Shown: piece by piece, positions 6,802 to 13,185 of the stretch
Numbering within the stretch: position 1 is the stretch's first letter
Layout: every line of letters begins with the position of its first letter
DNA from: Hyphomicrobiales bacterium
GTDB lineage: Bacteria; Pseudomonadota; Alphaproteobacteria; Rhizobiales; Xanthobacteraceae
DNA length: 24,267 nt
Assembly: GCA_003164375.1 (NCBI GenBank)
Contig: PLTE01000362.1
Location: 1-24,267, forward strand
Reading direction: 5' to 3'
Program-made: the position numbers and the translations under genes
Notes under the pieces: model-generated
Databases searched by the model: none
What the model was told of the DNA's origin: nothing
Seen by the model: only the letters and a program-made list of their open reading frames with translations

Positions 6802-7197
6802 TCAAAAAACCTGCTCGTCGACATCGCGTTCGACGCGGCCCGAGCGGTTTCGTTCAATGGCGTCTTGGATGCGGTGACGCATTTGCCGCATCGAAACCTG
6901 CGCCACGATGGTGTCGACGTTATGTGGAGCGGCATGCAAAATCAGCGAGGTGCAGTGCTCCAAGACGTCGCCCACCGCGGTCAGCTGTTGCCGCATGCGG
7001 TCGAAGTCTTGCAGTTTTACGACGATTTCGCTCGAGCACTCGCCGGTCTTCATCAGATCCTGTCCGATCGCGCTGCTGTTGGTTTCCAGGTGGTCCGCCA
7101 CCTCGCGGGTGATAACAGCAAGCGCTCCGAGCAAGGCCTGCAGCGAATGTGCCGGCGGCATAATCGTTTCTTCCACGACAGTCCGCGTATCGTCCAT
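6802..7197 (-). CDS. Small chemotaxis-locus protein with a CheZ-like DxxxQ motif, 131 aa
   Basis: This is the last gene of the leftward operon, 26 bp after cheY, with AGGGGA ahead of its ATG. The protein is almost wholly helical. The segment LQDFDRMRQQL at 62-72 contains Asp66-x3-Gln70, which can be laid over the catalytic D-x3-Q of CheZ (Asp143 and Gln147 in E. coli) with similar hydrophobic spacing after it. The C-terminus ends in an acidic and hydrophobic stretch (VERDVDEQVF), loosely like the CheY-docking tail of CheZ. A role as a CheY-P phosphatase or CheY-binding regulator is therefore plausible in a locus without cheZ. The overall similarity is too low to call it CheZ, and the motif alone could arise by chance. 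Confidence 0.75.
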   Translation of the reverse strand: MDDTRTVVEETIMPPAHSLQALLGALAVITREVADHLETNSSAIGQDLMKTGECSSEIVVKLQDFDRMRQQLTAVGDVLEHCTSLILHAAPHNVDTIVAQVSMRQMRHRIQDAIERNRSGRVERDVDEQVF

Positions 7198-7223
7198 GAC
7201 AGTCCCCTGTTGAGCGGCGAGAG

Positions 7224-7613
7224 TTATTGGATCCGTCCGAGCACCGCTTCCATTTTCTGGCGCAAGATAGCCTCGTCGAAAGGCTTGACGACATAATTGT
7301 TGACACCGGCCTGCGCCGCCTTGACCACGAGTTCACGGTCGCCGCGGCCGGTGATCAGGATGAAGGGCAGCTTGCGGATGGCCTGATGGCCGCGCACGGC
7401 GCGCAACAGGCCAATGCCGTCCATTTCCGGCATGTTGAAATCCGAAATGATGAGGTCGAGCGGCTGTGCCACCGCCGTCGCAAACGCCGTCTGCCCATTT
7501 TCGGCCTCGTGGATCAGACGAACTCCGATCTTTTCAAGCGCCAGACGCGTCATCTGGCGGACGCTGAATTGGTCATCGACGACGAGGACCTTGAGAGCTG
7601 CTGCATTCGGCAT
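7224..7613 (-). CDS. cheY: Chemotaxis response regulator CheY, 129 aa
   Basis: A single receiver domain with every catalytic residue in place: Asp13-Asp14, phosphoacceptor Asp58 in LIISDFNMPEMDG, Thr88 in LITGRGD and Lys110 in VVKPF. When phosphorylated by CheA such proteins bind FliM at the flagellar motor and change rotation. The gene lies 23 bp after cheA on the same strand, which supports its role as the principal output regulator of this pathway. ATG at 7613 is preceded by AGGT at a suitable distance. The full length of the family is kept. Confidence 0.95.
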   Translation of the reverse strand: MPNAAALKVLVVDDQFSVRQMTRLALEKIGVRLIHEAENGQTAFATAVAQPLDLIISDFNMPEMDGIGLLRAVRGHQAIRKLPFILITGRGDRELVVKAAQAGVNNYVVKPFDEAILRQKMEAVLGRIQ

Positions 7614-7636
7614 GAGACACCTAACCTTAGTGACGA

Positions 7637-9757
7637 TTATTGAACGTATTGCTCTTTGCGCGCGGTCACGAATTCCGGATATTTTGCGAATTCGCCCAAC
7701 CGCTCGGCATCCAAAATGAAGGCGACGTGGCCGTCGCCGAGAATCGTGGCCCCGGCAATGCCGCGAACCGCGCCGTAGTTTTCCTCGATACTCTTGATCA
7801 CCACCTGCTGATGGCCCAAGAGCTGATCGACGACGATACCGAGGCGAACGCCCTCGCTGGTTTCGATGATGATCACGGTGCTTTCATCGGTGGTTTCACG
7901 CGTCGACGACAAATCGAAAAGCTCCGAGAGATAAACGATCGGAACTACGGCGCCGCGTAGCCGCAGTGCACCGCGGGTGCCCAGCAAAGAATGATATTCC
8001 GAAGCCGACGGCCGAATGCATTCGACGATGCTCGAGATCGGCATGACGTAGGTCTCAGTCGCTACTTTCACGATCATGCCGTCCATGACCGCAAGCGTCA
8101 GCGGCAGCGCCAATTGGATCGTCATGCCCTTTCCTGGCGTGGATTTGAGCGTGATGCGGCCGCCGAGGTCCTGGACGTTGCGTCGGACCACGTCCATGCC
8201 AACGCCGCGGCCCGAAATTTCGGAAACGCCGCTTGCCGTCGAAAAGCCGGGCATGAAGATGAGATTGTTGATTTCGTCCTCGCTCAAGTGGCCTTCCATG
8301 GGAATCAGGCCCTGGTCGCGCGCCTTCTTGATGACGCGCTCTGCATCGATGCCGGCGCCGTTGTCGCTGACCTCGATGATGATGCGGCTAGAGCGCTGAT
8401 CGGCCAACAGCGTGATCGTGCCCTCCTCGGGCTTTCCCGCCGCACGCCGGCGCTCAGGCGTTTCGATGCCGTGGTCCATCGAGTTGCGGATAATATGCGT
8501 CAACGGATCGCTCAAACGCTCGATGACGGTCTTGTCGACTTCGGTACCCTCGCCGAAAGTCTCCAGACGGACCCGCTTTCCGGTCTTGACGGACAATTCC
8601 CGCACCAAGCGCGACATCCGTTGGAACACTGAACGAACCGGTTGTGCGCGCATTGCCATCACGCTGTTCTTCAACTCGCGCGTATGCAGGAACACGTCCT
8701 CTAAAACCTGCGCCATGCGGCCCTCGGCATCGCCTTTCACGTTCTGGAACAACTGCCCCAGCATTGTTTGTGAGATGACGAGCTCGCCGACCATATTGAC
8801 CACGCGATCTATCTTTTCGAGGTCGACGCGTATCGTTGTTGTGACCGAATGCTTAGCGGACGCTTCACGCGGTTCCTGCGGTTCCGCGGCTTGTGCCGGA
8901 GCTTGCACCGTGGCTTCCGTCGGAGTTGCTTCTGCGGGAGTTGCGTCGGCAAGCGGCGGCGCGTCGACCATGGGCACCATATCGGCTTGATCGACGGGCG
9001 TGCCGGATGCGGCCGCCGCGTCGCCGTCGCTTATCGACCAGCTCTCGCTCGGATCGATATCGGAGACGATGTCGCGCAGCTCGGCGAGCGCCAATTCGCC
9101 TTCGATCGTGCCCGAGCAGACGATATAGGCCTCGTGCGGATCGCATTCCTTCAAGACCGGAACGCCCTCGATATCCGCCTGCAACGTTACCCGACCGACG
9201 GCGCGAAGGCCCTTCAATACAGCGGCAAATTTATCATCATATTGCGCTTGCGCCGCCCGATAGGTCAGGTCAAAACGCTGCGTCTGCGGTTCAAACTCGG
9301 CATCGTCAACGCGAATCGGCTGAAAATCGATATCATCGAAGTCGGCCGCAGCGCCTTTTTCGTCGTCGTCATCGCCAGCCCCGATCAGCTGCTTCAATGC
9401 CGAGCGACTATCCGCATCGAAGTTGGCTGGCGGAGTTTCGCCGGAACGCGCCATCGCCACCAGGTCCGACAGCGTATCGTTGGCCTTCTGTAGAACCTCG
9501 ACGACCTGGGGCGCCGGCGCGAGTTTGCCGTGCCTGACGTGGTCGAGCACGGTCTCGAACACATGCGCGAAATCGACCAGGCTGCCGAAGCCGAACACCC
9601 CGGCGCCACCCTTGATCGAGTGGATGCCGCGGAATACCGCGTTTACGGTTTCCTCCGGCGACTGTTCGTTGAGATCGTTGAGCCCGGTATCGATCGCTTC
9701 GAGACCTTCCGCGCTCTCTTCAAAAAACGTCTGTCTGAGATCGTCGATCGTCGTCAC
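7637..9757 (-). CDS. cheA: Chemotaxis histidine kinase CheA, 706 aa
   Basis: The cytoplasmic kinase autophosphorylates under control of receptor and CheW, then phosphorylates CheY and CheB. The domains are ordered P1 phosphotransfer (1-105) with His46 in HSIKGGAG, a P2-like domain (about 160-245), an acidic and Ala/Pro-rich linker, dimerisation (about 305-370), ATPase (370-555) and CheW-like P5 (555-700). The ATPase has N box HIIRNSMDHG (421-430), G1 box DNGAGI (465-470) and G2 box GRGVGMD (516-522). All key residues are intact. The start is GTG at 9757, supported by GAGGAAA seven bases upstream. It follows the STAS-receiver gene by 31 bp. Confidence 0.97.
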   Translation of the reverse strand: MTTIDDLRQTFFEESAEGLEAIDTGLNDLNEQSPEETVNAVFRGIHSIKGGAGVFGFGSLVDFAHVFETVLDHVRHGKLAPAPQVVEVLQKANDTLSDLVAMARSGETPPANFDADSRSALKQLIGAGDDDDEKGAAADFDDIDFQPIRVDDAEFEPQTQRFDLTYRAAQAQYDDKFAAVLKGLRAVGRVTLQADIEGVPVLKECDPHEAYIVCSGTIEGELALAELRDIVSDIDPSESWSISDGDAAAASGTPVDQADMVPMVDAPPLADATPAEATPTEATVQAPAQAAEPQEPREASAKHSVTTTIRVDLEKIDRVVNMVGELVISQTMLGQLFQNVKGDAEGRMAQVLEDVFLHTRELKNSVMAMRAQPVRSVFQRMSRLVRELSVKTGKRVRLETFGEGTEVDKTVIERLSDPLTHIIRNSMDHGIETPERRRAAGKPEEGTITLLADQRSSRIIIEVSDNGAGIDAERVIKKARDQGLIPMEGHLSEDEINNLIFMPGFSTASGVSEISGRGVGMDVVRRNVQDLGGRITLKSTPGKGMTIQLALPLTLAVMDGMIVKVATETYVMPISSIVECIRPSASEYHSLLGTRGALRLRGAVVPIVYLSELFDLSSTRETTDESTVIIIETSEGVRLGIVVDQLLGHQQVVIKSIEENYGAVRGIAGATILGDGHVAFILDAERLGEFAKYPEFVTARKEQYVQ

Positions 9758-9788
9758 AGCACTATTTCCTCTATCACTGCCGGAAAAC

Positions 9789-10583
9789 TCATCCGCACAC
9801 CGAGTTGACGATATTCACAAGGCCGGCGGGATCGAACGGCTTGACGATCCATCCCGTAGCACCGGCATCCTTGGCGATATCCTTGCTCTCCTGTTCCCCT
9901 TCGGTTGAGAGGACAAGAATTGGCGTGTTGTCGTAGGCTGGATCGCTGCGCACGGCGCGAATGACGCCGTAACCATCGAGCTTGGGCATGTTGATGTCGG
10001 TGATGATCACATCGACCGGCTGCTGGGCCAGCCTGACCAGCCCGTCCTCGCCATCGACCGCCTGGACGACTGCGAAGCCCGCCCCGCTCAGCGCCATATT
10101 CAGCATGTCGCGCATGGTGCGGGAATCATCGATGGTCAGAACGGTCCGTACGGTCGGCTCGGCCACCGGGGCGGACTCCGTGTCAGGCTTGGCTCCGGCC
10201 GTAAGTTCAGCCGCCATCTCGGGTGCGGCTTCGGCCGTGGGACTCGCATCATTTCCTTCATCGGCGTCGGACCGACCGACCGTATCGGTTTCCGCTGCCG
10301 GCACGGCTTGCGGATAGTCGATACCGCAGTCGGCGAACGTCTCGGCGAATACTGCCGATACATCGGATACGCTCAGTTGCGGAAACGTCTTGAATGCCGA
10401 GACAAGAATTTGGAGATAGCCTGGCGAGATCGCCGTTACCGCTGCGGCATCAAGGCGAATTTCACTGGACCGCGACAGCGCGTTCATTTGCTGGATAAGC
10501 GCGGCGGCGCTTTCGGCGTCGAGAACCGCCGGTAGAGCCAAAGTCTTCGGATCGCTGCCGGGCGTACGATGGGGCTGTGTCAT
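9789..10583 (-). CDS. STAS domain fused to a CheY-like receiver, 264 aa
   Basis: Residues 12-92 look like a STAS fold (the anti-sigma-factor-antagonist type), with LDAAAVTAISPGYLQIL at the place of the conserved loop and helix. The serine that is phosphorylated in classical members would be Ser53. A flexible linker rich in Ala, Glu and Pro spans 93-145. Residues 146-264 are an intact receiver with Asp152-Asp153, phosphoacceptor Asp196 (VIITDINMP), Ser226 and Lys248. The chosen ATG at 10583 overlaps the cheB stop in ATGA, which favours it over the in-frame ATG at 10631 inside cheB. A position between cheB and cheA implies phosphorylation by this CheA. STAS partners are unknown. Confidence 0.9.
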   Translation of the reverse strand: MTQPHRTPGSDPKTLALPAVLDAESAAALIQQMNALSRSSEIRLDAAAVTAISPGYLQILVSAFKTFPQLSVSDVSAVFAETFADCGIDYPQAVPAAETDTVGRSDADEGNDASPTAEAAPEMAAELTAGAKPDTESAPVAEPTVRTVLTIDDSRTMRDMLNMALSGAGFAVVQAVDGEDGLVRLAQQPVDVIITDINMPKLDGYGVIRAVRSDPAYDNTPILVLSTEGEQESKDIAKDAGATGWIVKPFDPAGLVNIVNSVCG

Positions 10584-11650
10584 GAATGACCTATTGTAGC
10601 GAGGGACGGGGAGGCTTTTGTCGAGCTGCAAGCGGCGAGAATCGCTTCGGGCAGGTCGAAAAGACCGTGCTGGGATTGGACCGCACCGATTTCAAAAGCC
10701 GCGCGCGGCATGCCGTATATCAGCGCCGTTGCTTCATCCTGGCCGAGCGTCAGACAGCCGGCCTTACGCATAGCGAGCAGACCTTGCGCTCCATCCCGCC
10801 CCATACCGGTGAGTATGACGCCGACGGCTTGCGGCGCGGCGATCCGCGCTACGGAATTAAACAGCACATCGACCGACGGCCGGTGACCGGAAACGAGCGG
10901 ACCGGTGTTCAGGCTGCAGTGAAGGTTCGGGCCGCGCCGAGCCAATTCAAGATGATGCCCGCCCGGGGCGATATAGACGTTCCCGCGCTCCACCAGCTGG
11001 TCGTGCGCGGCCTCATGCACGCGCATCCGGCACTCCGAATCGAGCCGGCGGGCAAAGGCTGCGGTGAAACGCTCCGGCATGTGCTGAGTGATCACCACCG
11101 GCGGAACGTCGGCTGGTAGCAACATCAGCACCGCCTTCAATGCCTCGACGCCGCCGGTGGAGGCGCCGATGGCGATGATCTTGTTGCTCGGCGCTTGGTT
11201 CACTTTGCGTACCGTCGGTCGCTGTTGCGGCGTGCCGCGGCGCAACAATCGGCTGCGGGCCGCAGCCTTGACTTTGGGGATAAGCTCGTCGCCGAGCTGC
11301 AGCACCGCGGCGGCATCGACCGGCTTGGCGACGAAATCGATGGCGCCGATCTCCAAAGCTTCGAGCGTGATCTCGGCGCCTACCTGGGTCAGTGTCGAGA
11401 TCATGACCACTGGCGTCGGCCGCAGCTCCATGATCTTGCGCAGGAACTCGATGCCGTTCATGTGCGGCATCTCAATGTCGAGCGTCACCACGTCCGGATT
11501 GAGAGTCTTGATCTGTTCCCGCGCTACAAAGGGATCGGGCGCCGTGCCGACGACATCTATGTCGGCATCCTCCGACAACACATTTGTCAGCAGTTTCCGC
11601 ATCAGCGCGGAATCGTCGACAACCAAGACACGAATTTTCGCACTCATCAT
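10580..11650 (-). CDS. cheB: Chemotaxis protein-glutamate methylesterase/deamidase CheB, 356 aa
   Basis: CheB removes methyl groups from receptor glutamates and deamidates glutamines, giving adaptation. The N-terminal receiver (5-125) has Asp12-Asp13, phosphoacceptor Asp58 in VVTLDIEMP and Lys109. The C-terminal esterase domain (about 155-345) carries the Ser-His-Asp triad: Ser164 in IGASTGG, His190 in VITQHMP and Asp286 in TGMGRDG. All are intact. It follows cheD with a 6-bp gap, and its stop overlaps the start of the STAS-receiver gene. The start may be either of two adjacent ATG codons (11650 or 11647), and the upstream ribosome binding site is weak. Confidence 0.97.
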   Translation of the reverse strand: MMSAKIRVLVVDDSALMRKLLTNVLSEDADIDVVGTAPDPFVAREQIKTLNPDVVTLDIEMPHMNGIEFLRKIMELRPTPVVMISTLTQVGAEITLEALEIGAIDFVAKPVDAAAVLQLGDELIPKVKAAARSRLLRRGTPQQRPTVRKVNQAPSNKIIAIGASTGGVEALKAVLMLLPADVPPVVITQHMPERFTAAFARRLDSECRMRVHEAAHDQLVERGNVYIAPGGHHLELARRGPNLHCSLNTGPLVSGHRPSVDVLFNSVARIAAPQAVGVILTGMGRDGAQGLLAMRKAGCLTLGQDEATALIYGMPRAAFEIGAVQSQHGLFDLPEAILAACSSTKASPSLATIGHS

Positions 11651-11656
11651 TTCATC

Positions 11657-12310
11657 TCATCGGAACAGTTGCACATCGGATGCCGGCTTACGGGTCACAA
11701 GCGTCGTCGCGTAGTTCGTCTCGTCGCGCAACGCTGAGGCTTCGTCGCGACCGGTGAGAAGGCGGCGCACGACCTTGCCCGTCATTGGAAAATAGATGAT
11801 CCGCCGCGGATGCACGCCGCCGAGGTCCTGTGCCGCGCAGCGAAGCCCTTCCGTTTCGAGATAGCTCAAAACGAATTTGCCGTTGTCGGTGCCAATTTCG
11901 TTCTTGGCACTAGTCACGTTGGCGCCGCCGAACACTTTGATCTCCATGCGCTCGCGTTGGCAGCCAAGCTTGAGCATGCCGTTGATCAACTTCTCCATGG
12001 CAAAGTTGCCGAACCGCGCGGATTCAAGCTCGTTACCCCAGGCGCCGCTGGAGCCGGACTTGTTTTGCACCAGCATGAAATGGTTCATGCCGCCGATCTG
12101 CATTTGCGGATCGCGAATGCAAGCGGACACGCACGAGCCGAGCACCGTGACGAGCACTTCTTCCTTGTCGCGAGTGACGTAGAACTCGCCCGGCAGAATC
12201 TTCACCACCCAGGCGGCTTGCGCGGAGTCGTAGAAGCGTCGCCCGGCCCGGCTGGTCTGGATCGGAGCAGCCGTCGAGGCGGCATCGGCATAGGCTGCGG
12301 CCGACCTCAT
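11657..12310 (-). CDS. cheD: Chemoreceptor glutamine deamidase CheD, 217 aa
   Basis: CheD deamidates glutamines of chemoreceptors and in some species also acts as a cofactor of CheC phosphatases. The core has GSCVSACIRDP with catalytic Cys60, and GGMNHFML with His77. Thr55, five residues before the Cys, may complete the triad. The C-terminal region with KVFGGANV is typical of the family. The frame is open to 12397, but ATG at 12310 overlaps the cheR stop in ATGA, so the shorter form is preferred. It has about 35 residues ahead of the conserved core and a C-terminal extension of about 40 residues, making it longer than the Thermotoga type. No cheC is visible nearby. Confidence 0.95.
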   Translation of the reverse strand: MRSAAAYADAASTAAPIQTSRAGRRFYDSAQAAWVVKILPGEFYVTRDKEEVLVTVLGSCVSACIRDPQMQIGGMNHFMLVQNKSGSSGAWGNELESARFGNFAMEKLINGMLKLGCQRERMEIKVFGGANVTSAKNEIGTDNGKFVLSYLETEGLRCAAQDLGGVHPRRIIYFPMTGKVVRRLLTGRDEASALRDETNYATTLVTRKPASDVQLFR

Positions 12311-13185
12311 GCCGTTCTCCGATAGATCGTGCGACCCGACAATTTGAGCCGAGGATGCGAGCCGATCAGGGATTCGGAATGACCTATATACAGCCACCCG
12401 CCGACGCGAATGAGATCGGTGAAGCGATCGACGAGTCTCGCCTTGGTCGGCGGATCGAAGTAAATCATCACGTTACGGCAAAAGATGGCATCGAACGGCC
12501 CGCGCACGGGCCAGTCGTTCATCAGGTTCAGGCGACCGAACGTAATCAGCGAACAGACGCTGCGATCGATAGCGACTTTGTCGTCGCCCTCGACTTTCGA
12601 CAGCGCGCTACGGTATTTAGTCGGGACCGCGTCGACTGACACGGTCGAAAAGACGCCGAGCGAAGCGCGCCGCAGCACGTCGGTGTCGATATCGGTGGCA
12701 AGAATGCGCACGTCGCGATTGGCGACGTTCTTGATTTCAGCGTTGAGGATAAGCGCAATCGTGTGCGGTTCCTCGCCGCTCGAGCAGCCCGCCGACCACA
12801 CCCGCAGCCGTCCGCCGGTCTGATGGGTCGCAACAAATGGTGCGACGACATGCGACGTGAAATGCTCGAAGTGATGTTGTTCGCGGAAGAACTTTGTATG
12901 ATTCGTCGACAGCGCATTGATGAATAATTCGAGCTCCTCGTCGGAATTCTCTGCCAGGTGTTTCCTATAGTCCTCGAATGTCGACATTCCGAGCGTGCGC
13001 AATCGGCGCGACAGACGCCCATAGACGAGATTCTTCTTTGCCTCGGGCAAAGTGATGCCGGCATGCTCATAGGCGATTTTCGCAAGAGCGCGAAAATCCG
13101 CGTCGAAAAACGCGAACTCGCGCTGCGGCTCCGGAAGCGAAAGCGAAAGCGGCGCAGCTGTGACTGCTGGACGAACGAGCGCCAT
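12307..13185 (-). CDS. cheR: Chemotaxis protein methyltransferase CheR, 292 aa
   Basis: CheR methylates receptor glutamates using S-adenosylmethionine. The N-terminal helical domain spans about 25-100 and includes STNHTKFFRE. The Rossmann-type catalytic domain carries the SAM loop SAGCSSGEEPHTIA (131-144), ATDID (163-167) and FCRNVMIYF (235-243). ATG at 13185 shares one base with the mcp stop (TAATG), so the longer frame from 13263 is rejected. The upstream transducer ends in a CheR/CheB docking pentapeptide, so this CheR is expected to be of the tether-binding type. Its small beta subdomain lies at about residues 168-215. Confidence 0.96.
   Translation of the reverse strand: MALVRPAVTAAPLSLSLPEPQREFAFFDADFRALAKIAYEHAGITLPEAKKNLVYGRLSRRLRTLGMSTFEDYRKHLAENSDEELELFINALSTNHTKFFREQHHFEHFTSHVVAPFVATHQTGGRLRVWSAGCSSGEEPHTIALILNAEIKNVANRDVRILATDIDTDVLRRASLGVFSTVSVDAVPTKYRSALSKVEGDDKVAIDRSVCSLITFGRLNLMNDWPVRGPFDAIFCRNVMIYFDPPTKARLVDRFTDLIRVGGWLYIGHSESLIGSHPRLKLSGRTIYRRTA

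Noticed and set aside
12310..12397. Longer N-terminus for CheD
   Set aside because: The extra codons lie inside the end of cheR. The ATGA overlap at 12310 is a better start.
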